A DNA stretch of 64,000 bases, taken from the NCBI RefSeq assembly GCF_000318095.2, contig NZ_KB290717.1, positions 535,186 through 599,185 of the forward strand, written 5' to 3'. The stretch comes from Alloprevotella sp. oral taxon 473 str. F0040 (GTDB taxonomy: Bacteria > Bacteroidota > Bacteroidia > Bacteroidales > Bacteroidaceae). The translations under genes and the position numbers were made by a program. The notes under the pieces are model-generated. The model saw only the letters and a program-made list of their open reading frames with translations, was not told where the DNA came from and searched no databases. Positions 45,442 through 53,049 of the stretch are shown here, piece after piece (positions within the stretch are counted from its first letter, which is position 1; the number at the start of each line of letters is the position of its first letter).

Positions 45442-46212
45442 ATGACCATCACTATCATCACCGCGACCTACAATAGTGCTGCAACGATTGCTGATACCCT
45501 GCAATCTGTGTTGGAACAGACCTATCAAGATTTTGAGGTTATTGTGGTGGATGGAGTGTCTTCAGACAAGACTCTTGAAATCGTTCGTTCGTTTAAACCT
45601 GCTTTTCAAGGAAAACTACGCATCGTGTCCGAACCTGATCAAGGCTTGTACGATGCAATGAATAAAGGCCTTCTCATGGCTACAGGTCATGTGGTGGGTA
45701 TTCTCAATAGTGACGATTTCTTCAGCACTCCTCATAGTCTTGAATATATAGCTCAAGCCTTTGAGAATCCCTCCGTTGACGCTTGTTATGGAAATCTATA
45801 TTTCGTGCAACCTCATGCACTTAAAGTTCCAGTTCGCCATTACACCGCTGGCCATTTTCGCCGCTGGATGATGCGATTAGGCTATGCTCCTCCCCACCCG
45901 ACCTTCTACTGTCGCAAAGAAATTTACGAGCAACAGCCACTTTTCGATCTCAACATGAAGATTGCTGCAGACTTCGAATTGATGCTTCGTCTCATCTATG
46001 TGCAACGATTGACCACTGTCCACATCCCTCACGACCTCGTTACGATGCGCATGGGCGGTGTCTCAACAGCGGGTTGGAAGAGTTACCTGCAAGGCCTTAA
46101 AGACCGGCTGCGTGCCCTCAAGAAGAATAGAGTTTACTCCAACTTTTTCTTCCTGTTACTCCCCTATTGCTACAAGGCTTGTCAAATGCTCAAGAGTCGA
46201 TTTGCACGATAA
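45442..46212 (+). CDS. Glycosyltransferase family 2 (WcaA/WcaE-like)
   Basis: A 256-aa GT2 enzyme: TIITATYNSAATIADTLQSV, FEVIVVDGVSSDKTLEIV, SEPDQGLYDAMNKGL and GILNSDDFFSTPHSLEYI (DxD-like SDD), then HPTFYCRKEIYE and KIAADFELMLRL. The pattern VVDGxSxDxT plus EPDxGLYDAMNKG is typical of the colanic-acid type WcaA/WcaE group. It is the last gene of the polysaccharide cluster and ends ahead of the stem-loop cluster at 46300-46395. With three GT2 enzymes plus the initiating transferase, the repeat unit could be four sugars if no other enzymes contribute. Confidence 0.93.
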   Translation: MTITIITATYNSAATIADTLQSVLEQTYQDFEVIVVDGVSSDKTLEIVRSFKPAFQGKLRIVSEPDQGLYDAMNKGLLMATGHVVGILNSDDFFSTPHSLEYIAQAFENPSVDACYGNLYFVQPHALKVPVRHYTAGHFRRWMMRLGYAPPHPTFYCRKEIYEQQPLFDLNMKIAADFELMLRLIYVQRLTTVHIPHDLVTMRMGGVSTAGWKSYLQGLKDRLRALKKNRVYSNFFFLLLPYCYKACQMLKSRFAR

Positions 46213-46299
46213 TTCGAGCAACTCTTCTAGAAGAAAGATTATAGTAAGATAGAAATCTAGGTCTCTATTGTTCTTTGACTATCGACTCTTCTGGAAAAA

Positions 46300-46395
46300 A
46301 GTCCGAGATTTTCCCAAAAAAGTCGGAGAAGTTCTAAGAAATCTCCGACTTTTTAACTATAACTCTCCGACTTTTTCATCATATATCTCGGAGTT
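46300..46395. repeat. TCTCCGA stem-loop cluster after the polysaccharide operon (locus B)
   Basis: Five units of one core within 96 nt: AAGTCCGAGATTTT (46300-46313), AAAAAGTCGGAGA (46317-46329), TCTCCGACTTTTT (46342-46354), CTCTCCGACTTTTT (46363-46376) and ATCTCGGAGTTTTT (46385-46398). The second and third form a perfect 13-bp stem with a 12-nt loop, with A and T runs on both sides, so it works as a bidirectional terminator. Confidence 0.85.
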
Positions 46396-46500
46396 TTTAG
46401 AAAACCCATGAATTCTGTGGCTAATACTCTAGGCTATTGTTTTAATCATCATGTAGTATAATTGCCTAAACCACGGAACTACCTAAAAAGCTAATTCACT

Positions 46501-46534
46501 AAAGGCCAGTATGTTTCACTACATATTGGCCTTT
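46501..46534. terminator. Terminator between the polysaccharide cluster and cas3
   Basis: AAAGGCCAGTATGT (46501-46514) pairs with ACATATTGGCCTTT (46521-46534) with one G-U pair and a 6-nt loop; CTCTTT follows on plus. It lies between convergent genes, 46 nt from the end of cas3. Confidence 0.8.
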
Positions 46535-46579
46535 CTCTTTGAAATTGTAGTAGAAGGGTGATAAAGAAAGTCTTAAGGT

Positions 46580-48949
46580 TTAACTGATGAGCGGAGCATC
46601 AGCATAGGGATTATCCCACCGAACACCAAGAGCAGCATCATATCCATCAAGATCTAACATACAGAGTTCGCGCTGTGTGCCAGGATCTAACACAATCTTT
46701 TCCACCCATCCTGCAGCAAGCAAAGTATTATATTGACGATGACTCACTCCGATGCGATAAGGCTGAAGTTGTCGCAACACATGACGAGAAAGAAAAGCAC
46801 GATGATGCTGCAAACTATCAATGAGCGGTAACAATGATTCATCCTTCAAGATAATTTCTACCTGGTCTTGCTCATCAATGATTTTGAAATCCTTGCTAGC
46901 ACTTTCAAAATCGAACTGCCAACTTTCTGCATAATCTGCTCGCCAAAGTCTAGCAGCAATGCCATGTGCATCAAAAGTTTTGATACGTTTGAAGAAACGC
47001 TCATAGTATTGTTGAATATAATCCAAGTGGCTCTCACTATAAGTTGCACCCGTGGCATGGATTAAATCTTGAGTGGCATAGACCGCCTCTTTGCGATCGC
47101 CTTGTAGTTGACCACCTTCTATAAGATCTACTACAAAAACTTCTCCGCGTTCTGCACGTTTACCCTCTCGATTGCATCGACCTCCAGCTTGAATGATTCC
47201 ATCTAACCCTGTCTTAGTTCGATATACTACAGGAAAATCCAAATCTACCCCAGCCTCAATGAGTGGCGTACTCACGACTAAGGTGGGAATTTCTTGCGCC
47301 ATTCGTTCTCGAATAGCTGTGATTGCCGTCTTCAAATGCGATGAACACATATTGCGAGACAGATGCAATAGCTGTTCTGGAGGGCATCCTTGCTCCAGCA
47401 ATTCTAAATACAACATTGCAGCCTCTTTTCGAGTATTCACAACACACAAGCCTGAAGTGTGCTGCTTTAAACGCATAGCTATTTCTGCATAGGTCAATGA
47501 TATAGGTTTTAGATGATAATGTACTCTCTCGAAAGGAGCTACCATTTCAGCTGTTATATCCACTATCGGGGATAGCCTATGTTGGAGCGCATAAAAATCT
47601 TTCACATGCTTGAAGGGACTGTTGTGATTCCGATCGAAAGAAGGCAAAGTTGCCGAGCAAAACAAACACTGGCATTGAAAGACTTCACGAAGATTATCTA
47701 GACCATGCAACATTGGATTGAGAAAGGCATTGGGAAATTGCTGCACTTCATCAAAAACAACAACAGAACGCGCCACATTATGCATTTTGCGCGTGGCAGA
47801 AACCTTGTGAGAGAAAGTGCTCTCAAAGAATCGCACATTGGTGGTGACGATAATCGGCGCATCCCAATTCTCACAAATGAGTCGATAAGGACTATAAGCC
47901 TCATCGTCAGTGGAAGAAGACGTCAATATATTTGTCTCTCGCGCAGAAGAAACTGATTCCTGAAATTCAGAATGATGTTCTAGAACATTGTGCTCTCCAA
48001 AGATTTGCTTAAACACTTGCGCGGTTTGCGTTATGATGGAAGTATAAGGAATGACATAAATAATACGTTGCAGTCCATGATGCAAAGCTGTTTCCAATGC
48101 CCACGCCATCGAAGAAAGCGTTTTCCCTCCTCCTGTAGGTAGAAATAAAGAATAATAACCCAATTCACATTGGCTTCCATGCTGCCGGCAAGTAGAAAGA
48201 AACTGCGCGCGCGCCATATTAACTGGAGTATTCGCGCTAAAGCTTCCTGTATGATCTAGCAACTTTTTCTGCAGTACAGCCATACACTCGTATGCCGCAG
48301 TAGTTTGCTGTCGCGTCTCTTGGCGCGCAGCATCCATAAACTCCTCCGTATCTAAGAAATCTGCATCAATCAAACAAGAAAAGCATAGTCGAACCATAGC
48401 TTGTGCATTACTATGGCTCGTATTATCTTGTAGATATTCCTTAATAGTTTTCCCATGTAGCTGAAGAAAATCCATCAAAATACCAAAACCAATTTTGAAT
48501 TCTTCCGCACAATCCATAGTTCTCTTCCTCAACTCTTGACTGTGAAGATTGTCATCTAATTGATCATAATCGTATAACCCTCTATGATGACCACTAATCA
48601 CATACGAAAGAATACCAAAGATAGCAGGAAAGTTTTGGGTTAACTTATCATATCCTGCATACGCAGCCCCTACCATACTATGTGGAGCCTTGAGAGCCAT
48701 CGTTTTCTCTATAGCAACCTTCTTGAGATAGTATTGAAAATCAGGTTGTGTTTTGCCTAAATCATGCAGCAGACCTAAAAGTTCTCCAAGTGGTGCAAGT
48801 ACTGGATGGCCGACATCAATGAGAAATTTTGCACAACGTTTAGCTACTCCAGCTGCATGTTCATTCAAACTTTGTATGCGACCATCTGCTGCAACATGTG
48901 CCATGATGGACGAATCGTGATAAGCAGGAAATTTCATCGTTGTTGCCAT
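46580..48949 (-). CDS. cas3: CRISPR-associated helicase/nuclease Cas3, without other cas genes
   Basis: A 789-aa Cas3 with both halves intact. HD nuclease: His31 in EHAAGVA, HisAsp62-63 in GLLHDLGKTQPDF, His90, HisHis121-122 in SGHHRGL and Asp195 in SCLIDADFLD. SF2 helicase: PTGGGKT (271-277), DEVQ (400-403), SATLP (432-436) and QAGGRCNREGK (587-597), with a C-terminal Cas3 domain. The family normally degrades DNA that Cascade has marked, in the cytoplasm. No cas5, cas7, cas8, cas1, cas2, repeat array or Cascade-like gene is in the window: a terminator and glycosyltransferase gene lie downstream, and pbp1A with its own terminator upstream. The subtype cannot be set; the HD-helicase order fits types I-A to I-F generally. 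Confidence 0.93.
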   Translation of the reverse strand: MATTMKFPAYHDSSIMAHVAADGRIQSLNEHAAGVAKRCAKFLIDVGHPVLAPLGELLGLLHDLGKTQPDFQYYLKKVAIEKTMALKAPHSMVGAAYAGYDKLTQNFPAIFGILSYVISGHHRGLYDYDQLDDNLHSQELRKRTMDCAEEFKIGFGILMDFLQLHGKTIKEYLQDNTSHSNAQAMVRLCFSCLIDADFLDTEEFMDAARQETRQQTTAAYECMAVLQKKLLDHTGSFSANTPVNMARAQFLSTCRQHGSQCELGYYSLFLPTGGGKTLSSMAWALETALHHGLQRIIYVIPYTSIITQTAQVFKQIFGEHNVLEHHSEFQESVSSARETNILTSSSTDDEAYSPYRLICENWDAPIIVTTNVRFFESTFSHKVSATRKMHNVARSVVVFDEVQQFPNAFLNPMLHGLDNLREVFQCQCLFCSATLPSFDRNHNSPFKHVKDFYALQHRLSPIVDITAEMVAPFERVHYHLKPISLTYAEIAMRLKQHTSGLCVVNTRKEAAMLYLELLEQGCPPEQLLHLSRNMCSSHLKTAITAIRERMAQEIPTLVVSTPLIEAGVDLDFPVVYRTKTGLDGIIQAGGRCNREGKRAERGEVFVVDLIEGGQLQGDRKEAVYATQDLIHATGATYSESHLDYIQQYYERFFKRIKTFDAHGIAARLWRADYAESWQFDFESASKDFKIIDEQDQVEIILKDESLLPLIDSLQHHRAFLSRHVLRQLQPYRIGVSHRQYNTLLAAGWVEKIVLDPGTQRELCMLDLDGYDAALGVRWDNPYADAPLIS

Positions 48950-48970
48950 ATAACTTTAAGGTAAAAACTA

Positions 48971-49005
48971 CGTTCCCTTCCTCTTGCATACAGAGGAAGG
49001 GAACG
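48971..49005 (-). terminator. Terminator of the pbp1A gene
   Basis: A perfect 14-bp stem (CGTTCCCTTCCTCT 48971-48984, complement 48992-49005) with a 7-nt loop. On the minus strand the stem is followed by TAGTTTTTACC. It separates pbp1A from cas3, whose ATG is 22 nt further, so cas3 must have its own promoter or depend on read-through. Confidence 0.85.
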
Positions 49006-49076
49006 ATAAGTGAAGAATTACTCGGGACCTTGTCTGATTATGCCCTGCAAAAATGTGTTGAAAAGGTCTTTTTCAA

Positions 49077-51704
49077 TTAGTTGAAAAGATCATCGCCGCT
49101 TGCTTTCTTCTTGGGCTTCTTCTCGCCAGAAGATTGAGTGCGATCAGTCTTTATTGTTGTACTATTCTTGTTCATCCCTGTTTTTGCACCCTGGTCCTTG
49201 ACGGGTTCAGCAGTACCATTCGGGGTATTATTTACTGGTTCCTTCGGGGCGACAGGTTCGTGAGTAGGGGCTGCGGGGGGAGGAGGGTTGTCACCATGCT
49301 CTTCTGGGGAAGCTCCTATATCTTCGGAAAAATCAACAGCAGTGCTATCGTGGCTGGTGCTATCAGCATGTTGATAAAGGAAACGTCCTTCTAAGTCTGC
49401 TGGATTCACACCTTCAGGAATGCGATAACGTGCTAAATACTTCGGAGCAAGAGCAGCATCTGACAAGACTTTCTTCATGAAAAGTCCGAAGATGGGAAGT
49501 GCCGTCTTTGAACCTTGTCCTAATGCACCAGAGCGGAAGTGGATTTGACGATATTCTCCACCAACCCAAGCTCCACCAACAAGATTTGGAGTCACACCTA
49601 CAAACCATGCATCGGCATGAGAGTTGGAAGTACCAGTCTTACCACCAGCATCAATGCGTTTGTTCCAGAACCATTGTCCAATATAGTTTTGGCTAGCCAA
49701 GGCTTGGGAAGTGCCGCCTGCATCGGTCATGCCAGCCCCTAAGAGAGTTTGCATATAGAAGGCTTCTTTATCGGAAAGCACGGTGCGTACTTCTTTACGC
49801 GACTCGTACACCACCTTTCCCTCACGATCTATAATGCGAGTTATCATAGTTGGTTTGACAAACTCTCCATAGTTAGCAACACTTGCATAGGCTCCTACCA
49901 ACTCCATGAGGTGAACATCGCTTGGGCCAAGAGGCAATGATGGAGCATCATTGAGTTTACTCTTTATCCCCATGTCTTGCGCTGTCTTGATGACATTGGG
50001 AATACCCACTTCTTGACCTAGCTTGATAGCAATAGTATTGATACTTTGCGCAAAAGCAGCTCTGAGGGGGATGTTTGCTCCAGAAAATCTGCCATTAGCA
50101 TTGTGTGGGCGCCACACACTAGGTTTACCTTGCTCATCCACCACGTTCATTTGGATATATTCATCCTTGAGTCGTGCATCAGAAGGTAACCACCCTTGCT
50201 TCATTGCCGTGGCATAGACAAATAGTTTGAAGGTGGAGCCTGGTTGATGGGTCGCTTTTACGTTGTCATGTTGCCAAGTATTGAAGTCTACGTCCCCAAC
50301 ATACGCTTTTACATCTCCAGTTTGAGGCTCGATAGCCACAAAACCAGCATGCATAAAGCGAAGCATATAACGCAAAGAGTCTACAGAAGTCATTTCGCGC
50401 TCTACTTTGAGATTATCGCCCGAATAACTAAAGAGCTTTACATTGTGCGGTGTATTGAGAATCTCCATCACCTTTTGGGGATCATCAGGATAACGAGCTG
50501 AAAGCATTTTGTAAGCATCTGTTTGCTTAAGCTTCTCTTGCAGGAAACCGGGAATAGGCTGGTTTTTCTCATTCACCCAAGGGTCTTGCTTTCCCCAGTG
50601 TGCATCAAAGTTGCGTTGCACAACTTTCATCTGTTCCAACATGGCTTGCTCCGCATACTTCTGCATACGGCTATCCACCGTTGTATATATCTTCAGGCCG
50701 TCCTTGTAGGGATCTAATCCTAAGTCCAGATTCTTGATTTCATCGGCCACAGCTTGTCTGAAGTAAAGAGCCTGTCCGTCATAGGCTGTCTCAACACTGA
50801 AATTGAGTTCAATGGGCTTTTCTCTCAACTCACTCAATTCAGCAGCCGACAACTTACCATGTTTATACATGTTGTCGAGGACAACATTGCGACGAAAAAG
50901 GGAATTCTTGGGATTGGTCTTGGGATTATAAGCAGATGTCGCCTTGAGCAATCCAACCAAAACAGCAGATTGTTCCGTTTTCAACTCGGCAGGCGTAGTA
51001 TTAAAATAAGTCTTTGCAGCGGTCTTGATACCATAAGCATTTGACCCAAAATCTACTGTATTGGCATACATGGTGAGAATCTCTTGCTTACTACAGAACC
51101 ATTCTAGTTCTGTAGCAATGATCATCTCCTTACTCTTCATGATGAGCATCTTGACACCAGGTATGTAGCCCAAAAGACCAGTTGAATACTCAGTACGAAC
51201 ACGAAACATATTCTTCACCAGCTGCTGGGTTATGGTTGATGCTCCGCGTGCATGGCCAGTGGCAGCATCTTTGACAGCAGCTCCTAATCCCATGAAGTCT
51301 ACTCCATGGTGACTGTAGAAGCGTTCGTCCTCTGTAGAAATCAGTGCGTCAAAGAAATTAGGTGCAATTGAATCATAAGCTACAGGTGTGCGATTTTCGC
51401 TGAAAAACTTACCCAATAATTTACCATCTGCACTATATATTTCAGATGCAGCTGCTGTTTTGGGATTCATTATGGTATCTAGCGAAGGAGATTTACCAAA
51501 AAGCCAAAACAAATTGAACTGCACAGCGAGACAGTAGACTATGATAAAGACGATAAAGGAGGAGAATCCCACACCTATTTTCTTCCACCAAGGTGCATTC
51601 TTATAGAGCGAACGATACCAACGTCCGAAATCTCTACTCTTCTGCCACATCGAAATGAATGGGAAAGAGAAGCGCTGAAAGATGTTTCGTGGTTTTGAGT
51701 CCAT
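49077..51704 (-). CDS. Penicillin-binding protein 1A (bifunctional class A)
   Basis: An 875-aa peptidoglycan synthase: membrane helix (about 43-66), glycosyltransferase GT51 domain with catalytic Glu125 in STEDERFYSHHGVD and GASTITQQLVKN, then the transpeptidase with Ser490-x-x-Lys493 (GSTFKL), Ser554-x-Asn (QSINT) and Lys-Thr-Gly 689-691 (GGKTGTSN). The C-terminal 110 residues are Pro/Glu/Lys-rich and disordered, ending in a basic stretch. It lies alone between a strong promoter (51737-51767) and terminator (48971-49005). Gene name could be pbp1A, ponA or mrcA by lineage. Confidence 0.95.
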   Translation of the reverse strand: MDSKPRNIFQRFSFPFISMWQKSRDFGRWYRSLYKNAPWWKKIGVGFSSFIVFIIVYCLAVQFNLFWLFGKSPSLDTIMNPKTAAASEIYSADGKLLGKFFSENRTPVAYDSIAPNFFDALISTEDERFYSHHGVDFMGLGAAVKDAATGHARGASTITQQLVKNMFRVRTEYSTGLLGYIPGVKMLIMKSKEMIIATELEWFCSKQEILTMYANTVDFGSNAYGIKTAAKTYFNTTPAELKTEQSAVLVGLLKATSAYNPKTNPKNSLFRRNVVLDNMYKHGKLSAAELSELREKPIELNFSVETAYDGQALYFRQAVADEIKNLDLGLDPYKDGLKIYTTVDSRMQKYAEQAMLEQMKVVQRNFDAHWGKQDPWVNEKNQPIPGFLQEKLKQTDAYKMLSARYPDDPQKVMEILNTPHNVKLFSYSGDNLKVEREMTSVDSLRYMLRFMHAGFVAIEPQTGDVKAYVGDVDFNTWQHDNVKATHQPGSTFKLFVYATAMKQGWLPSDARLKDEYIQMNVVDEQGKPSVWRPHNANGRFSGANIPLRAAFAQSINTIAIKLGQEVGIPNVIKTAQDMGIKSKLNDAPSLPLGPSDVHLMELVGAYASVANYGEFVKPTMITRIIDREGKVVYESRKEVRTVLSDKEAFYMQTLLGAGMTDAGGTSQALASQNYIGQWFWNKRIDAGGKTGTSNSHADAWFVGVTPNLVGGAWVGGEYRQIHFRSGALGQGSKTALPIFGLFMKKVLSDAALAPKYLARYRIPEGVNPADLEGRFLYQHADSTSHDSTAVDFSEDIGASPEEHGDNPPPPAAPTHEPVAPKEPVNNTPNGTAEPVKDQGAKTGMNKNSTTIKTDRTQSSGEKKPKKKASGDDLFN

Positions 51705-51736
51705 GATTATTTGTAAAGGATATTACTTAGACACAG

Positions 51737-51767
51737 CAAAAATACAGCAAAGCTCAAGACAGACAAA
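51737..51767 (-). promoter_or_regulatory. Promoter of pbp1A
   Basis: On the minus strand TTTG (plus 51764-51767), 19 nt, TATTTTTG (plus 51737-51744). Transcription would start roughly 25 nt before the ATG at 51704. Confidence 0.75.
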
Positions 51768-51905
51768 GTATATACCTGTTTTTTTGCTGGTCATGAAAGG
51801 AATTTTCAAATAGAGAAGGGGCAAACAAGGTAAAAAAAAGCACTATAACAATAGACAAAATTCAAAAAAAGGAATATTGAATCGCTATATTTCGCAATTC
51901 GACAC

Positions 51906-52316
51906 TTAAAATGGCCACCACCATCGCTTTGGCTTTGGAAGTGTCCCTTGTGCTATGAGATGTTGCTCTAAGGTTTTACCATTGTTGATAAGCGCATAGA
52001 TAGTACTCCAGTGTGGTAAACCACCTATATTGCGATCATCTATGAAAAGATCAGCTCTAATCTTACGAGAAAAGTCACTATTAGAGCCATCTTCTTCCTC
52101 AAAATCACGATTTACAGCAAAAAAGGTTACGCCACGCTTACGGCAATACTCGACCGCATCATTAAGTAACTCCCCTTCTCGCACAGTCCAGAGGATAATC
52201 TCATGTCCGTCTGCTATGAGTTGCCGCAAAGTGGCTGTTGCAAAGGGAATTTCTTTACCAATTTCGGGATAACGATGTTCTACAATTGTACCATCAAAGT
52301 CAACGGCTATAACCAT
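51906..52316 (-). CDS. HAD-superfamily phosphatase, BT0820-like
   Basis: A 136-aa small HAD protein: motif I MVIAVDFDGTIVEHRYP (DxDGT), motif II region IILWTVREGE, and motif IV-like ADLFIDDRNIGG (DD). There is no cap domain insertion, so it probably acts on a large substrate or protein. The sequence EHRYPEIGKEIPFA and DDRNIGGLPHWSTIYA closely fit the BT0820-like Bacteroidetes group of unknown substrate. It lies alone between pbp1A and the BatD-like gene on the minus strand. Confidence 0.85.
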   Translation of the reverse strand: MVIAVDFDGTIVEHRYPEIGKEIPFATATLRQLIADGHEIILWTVREGELLNDAVEYCRKRGVTFFAVNRDFEEEDGSNSDFSRKIRADLFIDDRNIGGLPHWSTIYALINNGKTLEQHLIAQGTLPKPKRWWWPF

Positions 52317-52386
52317 ATATCGTGTGAAAAAATGAAGATTCTGAAATAAAAAGATGCAGTGAAAATGCTCTATGCTCCCTTAGATG

Positions 52387-53004
52387 TTACATCACTTGTC
52401 GACCTGATCGTAATATGTCCTGCGTACTACGTTTGGGGCGTTCAACAACTGGCAAAGAAAATTTCGGTACTTTACACTTAACTTTTCGTTTCTCTATCAG
52501 GCGCATAGTAGGTGCAAATGAAAAGAAGTTCCAGAAGTCGTCCTCTACGGCTTGATAAATACCTACTTCAGCAGAGAACTGCATTTCTGGCCACACAATG
52601 ATGCCCAGATCTTTACGACTTACTCTATAATGCTGCCATGCGAGAGCATAGTAAACTCCACGAGAAGTACGAACTTGTTGCTGCTCTCTATCAGTAGGTA
52701 TTAAATGAACACGCACATCTTTAGCAAACTGAAGATTGCGCGGCATTTGTTCTACTGATTCAAAGGGCAAATTTGAATAGAGAATCACACTTACTATGCA
52801 GCTGTCGCCTACAACTATTGAATCTCGATTGGCAGAAATTTCAGCATAAAAATCAGCTTTTACCTCTGTGCTTCTTTGCTGTCCCTGGATTTCTAGACAG
52901 CTAATCATACTGAACCATAGTAGTGCTAGAAAGAACAAGCTAACTCCATAGTACTTCTGCACTCTAACTATTAGATATCGAAAGGCGTTCATTGACATAA
53001 GCAT
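52387..53004 (-). CDS. BatD-like exported protein (short)
   Basis: A 205-aa exported protein with a signal or anchor helix (about 19-38, SLFFLALLWFSMISC). The following domain, ADFYAEISANRDSIVVGDSCIVSVILYSN, matches the first Ig-like domain of BatD (aerotolerance) proteins, but there is only one such domain and no C-terminal membrane helix, against 500+ residues in true BatD. A Cys at the end of the helix could be lipidated. The N-terminus has three in-frame ATG codons (53004, 52998, 52992) and the choice is uncertain. It lies 45 nt after nadE on the same strand and may be co-transcribed. Function unknown. Confidence 0.7.
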   Translation of the reverse strand: MLMSMNAFRYLIVRVQKYYGVSLFFLALLWFSMISCLEIQGQQRSTEVKADFYAEISANRDSIVVGDSCIVSVILYSNLPFESVEQMPRNLQFAKDVRVHLIPTDREQQQVRTSRGVYYALAWQHYRVSRKDLGIIVWPEMQFSAEVGIYQAVEDDFWNFFSFAPTMRLIEKRKVKCKVPKFSLPVVERPKRSTQDILRSGRQVM

Positions 53005-53049
53005 CCAATAATTTATGACAGACCGAACGAGTAGTGATTCATACGAGAG

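Noticed and set aside
46300..46395. Possible CRISPR array next to cas3
   Set aside because: Units are short (about 8-nt core), alternate in direction, have no equal spacers and also occur far from cas3. They form stem-loops and act as terminators.
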